Below, piece after piece: positions 1-8,092 of a stretch of DNA of 22,321 nt. The notes under the pieces were generated by a model. That model saw nothing but the letters and a program-made list of their open reading frames with translations. It was not told where the DNA came from and searched no databases. Made by a program: the position numbers and the translations under genes. Numbering within the stretch: position 1 is the stretch's first letter; every line of letters starts with the position of its first letter. The DNA is from Rhodopirellula sp. GTDB taxonomy: Bacteria > Planctomycetota > Planctomycetia > Pirellulales > Pirellulaceae. The stretch covers positions 49,834 to 72,154 of the forward strand of contig DOPG01000395.1 of assembly GCA_003513555.1 (NCBI GenBank). Direction: 5' to 3'.

Positions 1-2669
1 AGGCGACGCATGGTCTCGTCGAGGGTGTACTGCGTGTACTCGTCGACGTCATTTTCCAGAACGCCCAGGGCGAGCTCAATGGCTTCATCCCCGCTCATGA
101 AGCTAACCGCACGAACACCTTCGAGTCGGACTCTCGGATGCTTGTCAGCAATGCTCGTTTCCAGCAGTTGCTTGTGATTTGGAACGTCCTCAAGCCAGAA
201 AGAAAGAACGCGTGTGGCCGCGGCTCGTGCGCGGTGATCCTTTGCAGCGAGAAGTCTTTCCAGTAATTGTTGGTTGATTACATTGTGCGTTTGGTGCATC
301 CACAGCGATTCGAGCAGATGATGCGTGTAATTTTCATTGGCTTTGTCCAGATTGGCGGTCCAGTCTTTCAACGCCGACATCACTTGTTTCGTATCACGCG
401 CGGCCAATTCGCGTTTTGCCCGGTATCTTGTCCGGTCCTCGGGGGCTTTCAGTAGTTCCAGAAGATCGGCGATTGGCTCGCCAGCAATTTTAGCCGGTTT
501 GACTAAGGGTCTCGTTTTATGCTTCACTCGCCAAATCCGCCCATGGGAGTGATCTCGATTGGGTTCTCGTAGGTTGTGTTGCAAGTGGCCGATCAGGGCA
601 TTATGCCAGTCGACAATGTAGAGCGAGCCATCGGGCGCGATTTGAAGATCGACGGGACGGAAATTGCCGTCCTTGCAGGAAACAAGCGGTGCCACTTCTT
701 TGCCCTTGAATCCGGAGCCTTCCTCAGCGACTTCATGGTTGAGGACACTGCGGTCTCCAATGCAGTTCGTTACCAGGAAGTTTCCTTGCATTTCTGGTGG
801 GAAGTGCCGACTGGAAACCATGGCGCATCCGGCCAAAGGTCTTGTTCGCTTCGGATAAAATGTGGGGAACTTGTAGGTGGGATCACCGCCCGTGGTTTTC
901 GCGATGCGGCGGTGCTGACTGCCTCCCGGGTGCTTCAACGGATGGTCAATTCGGCCACTGAGTGGTGCAGCCCAATAGCTGTTGCCGGGTGAAGCATCGC
1001 CGATGAAGTCTTGCCCCCAGCGATCAAAGACATGCCCCCATGGATTGGCAAACGCAAAGTTCGCGAACACGCCAAACTTTTCACTCTTGGGATGGTATTT
1101 CCAAATGCCTGCTTCACTTAGACGCGTAAGACCATAGGGACTTTCAACCTGCGAGTATTTGAAAGTGCCTTCTTCAAAGTAGAGATTGCCACCGGGGCCC
1201 CACTCAAAAGCAGCGATGCCATGATGTGAATCTGCGGTGTCAAACCCAAACAGCTTGCGAACCTTGGTGTCGGCAACATCATCACCATCTGTATCCTGCA
1301 TAAATAGGATGTCTGGCTGCTCGGCAATGTAGGCTCCACCATTGCCCAGTTCGAAGCCGGTGGGTTGATGCAATCCGTCGGCAAAAACTTTGCACTCATC
1401 GGCGTCTCCGTCCTGATCGGTATCTTCAAAAATAAGGATTTTGTCGTCCATTTTCGATTTGGGCTGCCAATGTGGGTAAGACGCCATGGTTGCAACCCAC
1501 AGCCTTCCTTGGTTGTCGAAATTCAGCGCGACTGGGTTTGCTAACTCTGGAAATTGCTCTTCGGATGCGACTAGTTGAATCTCAAACCCATCGTGCATCT
1601 CAAAGAGCTTCAACTGTTCCTTAGCGGTCAAGTAATCCAGTGAACCGAGTTTGCCTCGCTTCGCATTGGGATCATCGGGTCCGCCCACATTGGTTTTTGG
1701 GTTGATGAATGGCAGCGTGTTGGAATCATCGATGGGGCTGTCAATGTTTTTCCCGCTTGCAACTGACCAAATACGGGCATCACGATTGGCTGTCATTTGG
1801 TCCAGAATCGTCCGCTCTCGTTCCATCACGTCCGTGTTGTTGTACGTGCCGTCGCTACCAGCTTTTCCTCGTGCACCATAGATCGAAAATCCATTTACCG
1901 CACGATAACGATGCCACCAATGGAAACTCTTGTCATCCACTGCTGCTTTCACTGCAGGGTCCACCGCGTTGGGGCCGCCGTCACCAAACAATGCAGCGTC
2001 CAAGATCGGTGCGAGTTCGGAATAACCAGCATCATTCAGGTGTGCACCATTCAGCGTCAAACGTTTGTCACTTTTCTTGAATAAAGCGAGTGTGGGATTG
2101 AAAATGTCTGCAAAAATGGCATCAGTTTCTTTTGCGACGTTCGCAAGTGCCTGAGTGTATTTTGCCAGCCTGGCGTTATGTTCTTTTCCATCCGGTAGAT
2201 TTGGGTCGCCTGTGTTTTCGAACGCGATGGGCGATACGAGTACTACCTGAGGCTTGCCTTTTCCGAAGTCCTTTGCCTGGGTTTCCTGAATCAATTTCTT
2301 CATCTCGCTACTGAATTTTGTTAATCCAGCGTCACCATCAAATGACTCATTGAACCCGAAAAAATACATGACCACGGAAGCTTTGCTGTGGGCCAAATGC
2401 TTGTCTGGATCGCCAAAGTTCTGCGATCGAATCCGTTCGTACGGTTCGTCGCCCGGGAAACCAAGATTTCGTACGCTAAGTTGCAATTCAGGATAACGCT
2501 GTTGCAAACGTGATTCCCAGTAGTTGTGGTGTTGCATCCGCTCGCAAAGAGCGTTGCCAACAAGGCAGATGTGATCGCCTTTCTTGAGTTCAAGATCGGC
2601 TGCTATTGCAAGAGAGGAAATCAAAGCCGTGGCGAACAGAATGGCCACGCTGAAGAATTTGCGTTTCAT
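1..2669 (-). CDS. Secreted SGNH-fold / PVC-type dehydrogenase / HEAT-repeat protein, C-terminus cut by window edge
   Basis: The frame is open from the ATG at 2669 to the window edge: 889 codons with no stop, so the 3' end is missing. Residues 1-23 form a signal peptide (basic MKRK, hydrophobic core, cut near AIA-AD), so the protein is exported. Residues about 25-235 resemble a GDSL/SGNH hydrolase: GDH at 31-33, GFN at 105-107 (block III-like) and NGAH at 207-210 (block V-like). Residues about 350-710 match the planctomycete PVC-type dehydrogenase propeller, with Asp-rich DTDQDGDAD and DTDGDDVAD turns and a DGSLYIVDWHN segment. From about 720 on there are helical HEAT-like repeats, ending at the window edge in YTLDETMRR, which is typical of this family. 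Relatives usually continue into a cytochrome c domain (CxxCH) that would lie outside the window. The SGNH part lacks the block I nucleophile Ser. Substrate unknown. It is separated by 275 bp from the minus-strand gene upstream. Confidence 0.88.
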   Translation of the reverse strand, partial: MKRKFFSVAILFATALISSLAIAADLELKKGDHICLVGNALCERMQHHNYWESRLQQRYPELQLSVRNLGFPGDEPYERIRSQNFGDPDKHLAHSKASVVMYFFGFNESFDGDAGLTKFSSEMKKLIQETQAKDFGKGKPQVVLVSPIAFENTGDPNLPDGKEHNARLAKYTQALANVAKETDAIFADIFNPTLALFKKSDKRLTLNGAHLNDAGYSELAPILDAALFGDGGPNAVDPAVKAAVDDKSFHWWHRYRAVNGFSIYGARGKAGSDGTYNNTDVMERERTILDQMTANRDARIWSVASGKNIDSPIDDSNTLPFINPKTNVGGPDDPNAKRGKLGSLDYLTAKEQLKLFEMHDGFEIQLVASEEQFPELANPVALNFDNQGRLWVATMASYPHWQPKSKMDDKILIFEDTDQDGDADECKVFADGLHQPTGFELGNGGAYIAEQPDILFMQDTDGDDVADTKVRKLFGFDTADSHHGIAAFEWGPGGNLYFEEGTFKYSQVESPYGLTRLSEAGIWKYHPKSEKFGVFANFAFANPWGHVFDRWGQDFIGDASPGNSYWAAPLSGRIDHPLKHPGGSQHRRIAKTTGGDPTYKFPTFYPKRTRPLAGCAMVSSRHFPPEMQGNFLVTNCIGDRSVLNHEVAEEGSGFKGKEVAPLVSCKDGNFRPVDLQIAPDGSLYIVDWHNALIGHLQHNLREPNRDHSHGRIWRVKHKTRPLVKPAKIAGEPIADLLELLKAPEDRTRYRAKRELAARDTKQVMSALKDWTANLDKANENYTHHLLESLWMHQTHNVINQQLLERLLAAKDHRARAAATRVLSFWLEDVPNHKQLLETSIADKHPRVRLEGVRAVSFMSGDEAIELALGVLENDVDEYTQYTLDETMRR

Positions 2670-2706
2670 GAGAACTTACTGCGAGTGGGAAAAAGAGTGG
2701 TCGAAC

Positions 2707-2724
2707 CGAGTCAGTTTTGACTCG
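2707..2724. promoter_or_regulatory. Perfect 7-bp inverted repeat upstream of the SGNH/PVC gene
   Basis: CGAGTCA, loop GTTT, TGACTCG. It lies 38-55 bases upstream of the minus-strand ATG at 2669, so it falls in the promoter or 5' leader. It could be an operator or a leader hairpin. There is no T-tract on either side to support a terminator. Regulator unknown. Confidence 0.35.
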
Positions 2725-2944
2725 CGGTCAAGAATCGAGTTGTTTGGTGGGAAACGCCGGTGAATACATGTTGTCGGCGTTGGTTTGACTATCCAGCGGG
2801 CCGAAGTTCCGAGGACGTCATGGTGTTCTGTCGACGGTACCTAATGTCTATTTACCGAGCATTCTTTACAAGTTACTTGCAATTCAAAAAGAACGCACAA
2901 ATTATTCTTTAGGACACATTTTTTCCCGAAAATCGTCGTCGGTA

Positions 2945-4216
2945 TCAATCTGTCTTCTCCTTTTTCACGCAATACAGGGCGGCATCGCTCCTTAACAACA
3001 GACGATTACCAGAGATAGCGGGCGTCGCGTTGAATCGTTCTTCTTGGTTTCCAAGTCGATTGATCGAAATTTCGGTGTATTTGGGGCTTGCAGCCAGAAC
3101 GAGAACACCTGCATCACGTGTGGTCAGAAACAAGTGTTGTCCATCTCCAACGATGGATGCATACACGCGACCTCGCGTGGGCATGCGTTCACGGAACATC
3201 TCTTCTCCATCTGAAGCCCGAAGACACAGTGCAATAGCCTTGTCGTGTGACCAATACAAATAGCCATCATCGAGAAGAGGACTCGTTACGTTAGCACCTC
3301 GCGGCACATCCCAAATCAGATGGGTTGCCGTCACATCACCACGACCACCAGCTCTTACGGCAAAGGTTTTGTTGCTCCGCCCACCACTGCAATACAAAGT
3401 GGCTCCTTTGGCGACAACGCATGGGACAACGTAGTCCTGAATTGCGTCACAAGACCAAAGTTGTTTTCCTGTTTCAGGTTCCAAGCCCAGGATGGCGCCT
3501 TTCTGATTTAGTATTAGCTCTTTTTTACCATTGGGGAGGTTGACCATTGTGGGTGTCGTCCATGCACGTTCAATGTTAGCCGTTCGCCAGCGAACCTTGC
3601 CGGTGGTTTTGTCCAGTGCATAAACCGAACCATCTTCGATGGATGCGTTCATGATGACGATGTCTTTGAATTCAATCACGCTTGCTGCAGCGCCGAAGCC
3701 AGCAGTGTTGGTGCCCACACTGCTGCGCCATTTGAATTCGCCATCATGAGTCAACGCCACCACACCCGAAGGTCCAAACGAAGCAAAAACAAATCTGTCG
3801 TCGACGCAGGGAGTCGGGGATGCATAGCCGTGGTCGGCAACCCGCTTGGTGACCGTTTGTTCTTCCTCTGCTGCATCCAGTTCATAGTCCCAAAGTATGG
3901 TCCCATCATTTATCGACAGGCAAACGACATGAAGCTGTAATTGTGCACGGTCTCCCGGAGATTCCACTGCTTGTCCGTACCCCGAGTAGGTCGTCAGGAA
4001 GATTTTATCTCTCCAGATAACTGGGCTGCTGGAACCTTTGCCCGGCAAGTCTGTACGCCATGCCAGGTTCTCTGTGTCGCTCCATGTGGTCGGTATTTCT
4101 TGTCCTGCCAGACCTGTGGCTCCGTTGCCGCGAAATCGGGACCAATCTTCATCTGCAAGAACAGTCGAACAGATGCAGAGAACACCTGCAGCTAGCATCA
4201 GTCTCGTGGCATTCAT
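2945..4216 (-). CDS. Secreted PQQ-binding-like beta-propeller repeat protein
   Basis: A 423-residue protein if started at the ATG at 4216. That start puts a clean signal peptide at the N-terminus (MNATRLMLAAGVLCICSTVLA, then DEDW). An upstream in-frame ATG at 4258 would add 14 residues and bury it, and neither start has a clear Shine-Dalgarno. The mature protein opens with WSRFRGNGATGL, the form common to planctomycete outer-membrane-assembly-factor-like (BamB/PQQ-like) proteins. It then shows repeated blades, each with an 'L-D-x-x-T-G-K-x-x-W' type edge (for example LDKTTGKVRWR and LEPETGKQLWS). The fold is a beta-propeller of about 7-8 blades. No quinoprotein catalytic residues can be assigned, so a structural or binding role is as likely as dehydrogenase activity. 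It is divergent from the GNAT gene at 4410. Function beyond an exported propeller protein is not established. Confidence 0.85.
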   Translation of the reverse strand: MNATRLMLAAGVLCICSTVLADEDWSRFRGNGATGLAGQEIPTTWSDTENLAWRTDLPGKGSSSPVIWRDKIFLTTYSGYGQAVESPGDRAQLQLHVVCLSINDGTILWDYELDAAEEEQTVTKRVADHGYASPTPCVDDRFVFASFGPSGVVALTHDGEFKWRSSVGTNTAGFGAAASVIEFKDIVIMNASIEDGSVYALDKTTGKVRWRTANIERAWTTPTMVNLPNGKKELILNQKGAILGLEPETGKQLWSCDAIQDYVVPCVVAKGATLYCSGGRSNKTFAVRAGGRGDVTATHLIWDVPRGANVTSPLLDDGYLYWSHDKAIALCLRASDGEEMFRERMPTRGRVYASIVGDGQHLFLTTRDAGVLVLAASPKYTEISINRLGNQEERFNATPAISGNRLLLRSDAALYCVKKEKTD

Positions 4217-4300
4217 CGGGTAAGGCGGCTCTGGTAATAATCTTATCTTCGTGTGCATTGACTCAAAGTACAGGGCGTGAGGATGATTGGTAGCCGCGGT

Positions 4301-4331
4301 TTGTGCTGATCTCCGGTTTCAAAATTATAAC
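4301..4331 (+). promoter_or_regulatory. Possible promoter for the GNAT gene
   Basis: TTGTGC at 4301-4306 and TTATAA at 4325-4330 with an 18-bp spacer, about 80 bp ahead of the chosen start at 4410. The match to the sigma-70 consensus is only moderate, and planctomycete promoters are poorly defined. Confidence 0.22.
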
Positions 4332-4409
4332 GGCGTATCCTACTTCCTGAGCAAGATTTCTTTTACGCTAGTGAGTCTTGCTAGACCTCAAAATAAAGTG
4401 AACGTGAAG

Positions 4410-4886
4410 ATGCAAGTCACCACCAAACGAGTGGATTACTCGAATCCTGAGGATTGCAGCGATTTGATCTGCATGCAGAGTGAGTATGCCAAGCTCGAAA
4501 TGGGTCACGATCCACCAGAATTAGATCGGCTGCCAGACCGACTTGCCGAGTTTCCGACTGCCTTTAGTGTTTTAGCCTATGAACAAGGTCGAACTGCACC
4601 AATTGGATTGATCAACTGCTTTTTTGGGTTCTCAACATTCAAAAGTCGGCGTCTGGTGAATATTCATGACGTCATTGTGACGGAAACACACCGGGGTCAA
4701 GGCGTATCAGCAGCAATGCTTCTTGCAGTTGAGAAAATCGCTATCGAGCATGATTGTTGTCGTTTGACACTCGAGGTTTATACCGACAACGCATCAGCCC
4801 GGCGTGCCTATCAGAAATACGGTTTCATACGGGACCCTGAGCATCCCGACGTAGACGTGTGGTTTCTCCGTAAGCCCTTGGTGTGA
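4410..4886 (+). CDS. GNAT family N-acetyltransferase
   Basis: A 158-residue single-domain acetyltransferase. Acetyl-CoA-binding motif A is visible at residues 86-104 (HDVIVTETHRGQGVSAAML), with the pyrophosphate-loop R95-G-Q-G98. Motif B is at about 127-139 (NASARRAYQKYGF). The frame is open upstream to 4287, but those 41 residues look unlike a GNAT N-terminus, and the domain begins naturally at MQVTTKRVDY. The ATG at 4410 is therefore preferred, with GTG at 4398 or 4404 as alternatives. The gene is divergent from the propeller gene and converges on cls with a 38-bp gap. The substrate cannot be told from sequence: it could be a small-molecule amine, a protein N-terminus or a peptide. Confidence 0.85.
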   Translation: MQVTTKRVDYSNPEDCSDLICMQSEYAKLEMGHDPPELDRLPDRLAEFPTAFSVLAYEQGRTAPIGLINCFFGFSTFKSRRLVNIHDVIVTETHRGQGVSAAMLLAVEKIAIEHDCCRLTLEVYTDNASARRAYQKYGFIRDPEHPDVDVWFLRKPLV

Positions 4887-4899
4887 GTGTGACGCGTGA

Positions 4900-4913
4900 T
4901 CCACCTTGGTGGA
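4900..4913. terminator. Hairpin between convergent GNAT and cls genes
   Basis: TCCACC-TT-GGTGGA is a perfect palindrome in the 38-bp gap between two convergent stops. There is no clear T-tract, so an intrinsic terminator is only likely by position. A near-identical CCACC/GGTGG hairpin sits at the end of the SDR gene (12781-12793). Confidence 0.35.
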
Positions 4914-4924
4914 ACCAATAAATC

Positions 4925-6409
4925 TCAAAGAATAGGACTGGTGAGTCGTGCCACCGCCGTGCCCAGTCGTTCGTACCACCAACGCATTTTTTTAGCTGAG
5001 GATTGTGACGCAAGTGCAAAGTCCTCGTTCAGCATTGCTTCGACTTGCGATATGAGATCAGGGGCACGAAAACCCATCATGATTTCGAAGTTCAGGTGTA
5101 AAGAACGATTGTCGAGGTTGGTTGATCCAATCATGGCGAGTTGGTCATCAACCAGAATACATTTCTGGTGCATGAATCCAGCGTGATAACGATAAACAGG
5201 AATGGAGGCTTCTGTAAATTCATTCTCGTAGTGAAAGCCTGCGAGGTAAACGAGTAGGTGGTCAGCTCGGTCAGGAATCAGTAATCGCACATCTACGCCG
5301 CGAGCTTTGGCCATGTGTAAAGCCACAGTGGATGCTTCGTCAGGAACGAGGTAAGGTGTAGAAATCCAGAGCCTGGATTTCGCCGAGTTGGCCAGCGAGC
5401 AATACATCATCGTTGCCCGCGGTCGAAGATCCGCCGGTCCGGTTGCGCAGCAAATGGCATTTCTATCCTGTGTGGAATTCTGCTTGGGCTCTGATATTGA
5501 ATTTTCCGTGATTGACCAATTTGCCTCAGGTAGGGTTTCTCTTGCGGCCCAGAAATAGTCGCCGGCAAACACGGCTTGTATTTTATGTGTCACTGGTCCA
5601 GTCACCTTGATGCCCGTGTCCCGCCATCGCGAGCACTCAGCTGCAGACCCGAGGTACTCCGTCCCAATATTCAAGCCACCGATGATGGCAGTTTTTCCGT
5701 CAATGACGACCAGTTTTCGGTGGTTCCGAAAATTGATTTGGAACCGGTTGAACCAGCCTTGCCGCGTGTTGAAGGGGTGTACTTCAACACCTGCTTTAAT
5801 CAAGCGTTGTAGGTAACAATTCGAAAGCCGAATACATCCAACCTCATCGTAAAGCATGCGCACTCTTGCACCCGCTTGAACACGTTCAATCAGGCACTGG
5901 GCTAGTTGGTTTCCAATTTCGTCATCGCGAAAAATGAAGAATTCGAGATAGATATAATTCGTGGCCTTGGCGATCTCCGCAAACAAGCATTCAAAAAAAT
6001 CTTTGCCATCGATCAGCAGATCGCAATCAGTAGCATTGCTTAGAGGCGTATCCATGACATCAGCGACTTGCTCGATGACAGAATTCTGTGAGGTGCTGCG
6101 TGTGTAGCTTTCTGTTCGTAGTTCACTCTGGATACTCGAGGCCGAGTCATGTTGTTGGGATTCCACTTCCCTGATCACCTCGCGATAGCCATGGAACTTG
6201 TTTCTTGCCAGCACCCAATAAAGTGGAAGGGCGACGATTGGCAGTGATATCAAACCCACGGTCCATGCAACGGTAGCCTGAGAGGTCCTGACGTTAGCCA
6301 GAGCGTGCGAGATGGTATACGCGACCGTGATCATCAGCATTGCCGTGGCCGTGCTGCTGATCAATAGCCAGTGATCGGATAGAAAAGCGATGATTTTCAG
6401 ATCATTCAT
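4925..6409 (-). CDS. cls: Cardiolipin synthase (phospholipase D superfamily)
   Basis: A 494-residue membrane enzyme that joins two phosphatidylglycerol molecules into cardiolipin plus glycerol at the inner face of the membrane. Two N-terminal transmembrane segments are visible at about residues 13-37 and 46-67. Two HKD phosphodiesterase motifs follow: H230-x-K232-x4-D237, followed by GGLNIG, and H414-x-K416-x4-D421, followed by GSTNLDNRS. This arrangement and length match the bacterial ClsA/Cls type. The start at 6409 places the first membrane helix right after a short polar head. The gene lies 187 bp downstream of aceF on the same strand, but a strong hairpin in between (6541-6570) suggests separate transcription. 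It could belong to the ClsA or ClsB subgroup. The family call is secure. Confidence 0.93.
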   Translation of the reverse strand: MNDLKIIAFLSDHWLLISSTATAMLMITVAYTISHALANVRTSQATVAWTVGLISLPIVALPLYWVLARNKFHGYREVIREVESQQHDSASSIQSELRTESYTRSTSQNSVIEQVADVMDTPLSNATDCDLLIDGKDFFECLFAEIAKATNYIYLEFFIFRDDEIGNQLAQCLIERVQAGARVRMLYDEVGCIRLSNCYLQRLIKAGVEVHPFNTRQGWFNRFQINFRNHRKLVVIDGKTAIIGGLNIGTEYLGSAAECSRWRDTGIKVTGPVTHKIQAVFAGDYFWAARETLPEANWSITENSISEPKQNSTQDRNAICCATGPADLRPRATMMYCSLANSAKSRLWISTPYLVPDEASTVALHMAKARGVDVRLLIPDRADHLLVYLAGFHYENEFTEASIPVYRYHAGFMHQKCILVDDQLAMIGSTNLDNRSLHLNFEIMMGFRAPDLISQVEAMLNEDFALASQSSAKKMRWWYERLGTAVARLTSPIL

Positions 6410-6540
6410 GCTGAAGCCGTAGTGATTTGCAAGAGTCTAGCAAATCCCACGACATCAAGGTCCCTGACAGACCGTATCACCTTGTGACAGATCGGGCCAC
6501 CAAAGAACGTCGCAGGATCACGCCAGGTGTCACTGCGAGG

Positions 6541-6570
6541 CCATTCCCGGAACATGGGTTCCAAGAATGG
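6541..6570 (-). terminator. Long hairpin just downstream of aceF
   Basis: Outer stem CCATTC (6541-6546) with GAATGG (6565-6570), a symmetric 2x2 internal loop (cc/aa), inner stem GGAAC (6549-6553) with GTTCC (6558-6562) and a 4-base loop. It begins 27 bases past the aceF stop, as expected for an mRNA 3' end. There is no U-tract after it on the minus strand, so it may be a processing or stability element, or a Rho-dependent end, rather than a classic intrinsic terminator. Confidence 0.5.
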
Positions 6571-6596
6571 GGCCAGTTCGAATGTGTCGGTGAAAA

Positions 6597-8018
6597 CTAA
6601 AGCGCCAGCAGCAAGCGACTTGGGGCTTCCAAGTATCCGATCACATCGTTCAAAAATCGAGCTGCGGTGGCTCCGTCGACAAGCCGATGGTCGTAAGACA
6701 GACTTAGCGGCATCATCAGGCGGGCCTGAATGGAATCATCAGGCATGACCACGGGTAGCTTGCGACTTCGTCCAACGAGCAGGATTGCGACTTCAGGGAC
6801 GTTCACGATTGGGGTTGAATATTGACCACCAATGGTTCCCAAGTTGCTGATTGTGAAGGTGCCGCCTCGGAGGTCGTTTACCCCAAAATTGCCTCCCCTG
6901 ACTTTTCCAGCCATTTCAGCTAAGCCGCGGGTGACTTCCGGAATTCCCATCGCATCAGCATTGTTCATGACGGGAACGACCAAACCACGGTCGGTATCAA
7001 CAGCGACACCAACATTGACGTAGTCCTTGTAGATGAGCTGCTCGTTCTCTTCATCGATGATTGCGTTGATCGCTGGATTATGTCGTAATGCCGTCGCGAC
7101 AGCTTTGATCAGGAACGGCATTGTCGTGAGCTTGAGCCCCTGCGCTGCATAGTCTTCTTTGCTGGATTGTCGCAGGTGTTCCAGATCTGTGATGTCGGCA
7201 TCATCGAAGTTGGTGACACGCGGGACGGTCGACCAACTCGCATGCATCTGCTTGGAGATCGTTTTGCGCATCTTACTCATGCGTTCCACGCGAATTGGCC
7301 CAAAATCGTCAACGTCGGCCGTGCCGGGTAAAGACGCTGCTGCCGTGTCCGTCTTTGGAGCTAACTTGGTTGCACTTTTCGCAGCCGGTGTGGTGCTCCC
7401 CGTCGCCGAGGTCGCACGTGCGGACTGACTCGCTGACCGAACGACTGACAGCACGTCTTCTCGGGTGATCCGCCCGTCAGCACCACTGCCTGGCACTTGG
7501 CTGAGGTCGACTCCGACTTCTCGTGCGAATCGACGAATTGCCGGGCCAGCTGGGATCACAGTTGTTGAGCTTGCAGCAGCAACGGGCTGTGAGGCAGCTG
7601 TCTGCGTCACGGGTGGTGGCGTTTCAACAGGTGGCTGACTCACCGGTGCTGGGCTCGTTGTTGCGGGTTGCGCCGCAGGAGCCGGCGTTGGTGCAACAGA
7701 CGGCTTGGGCTCAGTGGCAACAGGTTCCGGAGTTGCGGGTTCGGGAGTTGCGGGTTCGGGAGTCGCTGTAGCAGATGCTTCAGCCGCTTCGACTTCCAGA
7801 ATGGCACCACCGATCGCGATGGTGTCACCTTCGTTGACTAGGATCTTTGTGACTTTTCCGCCAACACTTGCTGGTACGGGCACGGTGGCCTTATCGGTTT
7901 CCATCTCGACGATGTCTTGGCCTTCGCTGATGACATCACCAACAGCGACAAAGATTTCAAGGACATCACCCGACTCAATACCGTCGCCAAGTTCGGGCAG
8001 GTTTACTTCAGTAGACAT
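6597..8018 (-). CDS. aceF: Pyruvate dehydrogenase E2, dihydrolipoamide acetyltransferase
   Basis: A 473-residue E2 core subunit that moves the acetyl group from E1 through lipoamide to CoA. An N-terminal lipoyl domain (residues 1-78) carries the lipoyl lysine K43 in METDKA. An Ala/Pro/Glu-rich flexible linker follows (about 80-155) with PEPAT repeats. The peripheral-subunit-binding domain is at about 156-193 (PAIRRFAREVGVDLSQVPG, then GRITREDV). The catalytic acyltransferase domain fills about 235-473, with the active-site signature DHRLVDG (H444, D448). There is one lipoyl domain, against three in E. coli AceF. It sits 74 bp downstream of aceE on the same strand, so co-transcription is expected. 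The final partner, lipoamide dehydrogenase (E3), is not in this window. A branched-chain or 2-oxoglutarate E2 is less likely, given the AceE neighbour. Confidence 0.95.
   Translation of the reverse strand: MSTEVNLPELGDGIESGDVLEIFVAVGDVISEGQDIVEMETDKATVPVPASVGGKVTKILVNEGDTIAIGGAILEVEAAEASATATPEPATPEPATPEPVATEPKPSVAPTPAPAAQPATTSPAPVSQPPVETPPPVTQTAASQPVAAASSTTVIPAGPAIRRFAREVGVDLSQVPGSGADGRITREDVLSVVRSASQSARATSATGSTTPAAKSATKLAPKTDTAAASLPGTADVDDFGPIRVERMSKMRKTISKQMHASWSTVPRVTNFDDADITDLEHLRQSSKEDYAAQGLKLTTMPFLIKAVATALRHNPAINAIIDEENEQLIYKDYVNVGVAVDTDRGLVVPVMNNADAMGIPEVTRGLAEMAGKVRGGNFGVNDLRGGTFTISNLGTIGGQYSTPIVNVPEVAILLVGRSRKLPVVMPDDSIQARLMMPLSLSYDHRLVDGATAARFLNDVIGYLEAPSRLLLAL
7731..7760. repeat. 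aceF: 15-bp tandem repeat in the aceF linker
   Basis: Two exact head-to-tail copies of AGTTGCGGGTTCGGG, with partially matching flanks. They encode repeated PEPAT units in the flexible linker after the lipoyl domain. Copy number could vary in frame without harming the enzyme. Confidence 0.8.
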
Positions 8019-8092
8019 TAAGCTTCTGGGATTTTGCAGTGGGAGTATTGTTCGGAAATTTTGATTGCATGTAGTCGCCTACACACCAAGCA

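Noticed and set aside
2321..2593. A 90-residue frame starting MNSRKAITSALLATLFASGC, which looks like a lipoprotein signal peptide
   Set aside because: It lies on the same strand as, and out of frame with, the SGNH/PVC gene, whose frame codes continuously through this stretch with family similarity. The lipobox is accidental, and the rest shows no pattern.
4217..4258. The upstream ATG at 4258 for the propeller protein
   Set aside because: It would add a Pro-rich 14-residue stretch before a complete signal peptide that starts at 4216.
7705..8064. A plus-strand frame with GSGVAGSGVAGSGVA repeats
   Set aside because: It is the reverse-strand shadow of the PEPAT repeats in the aceF linker.
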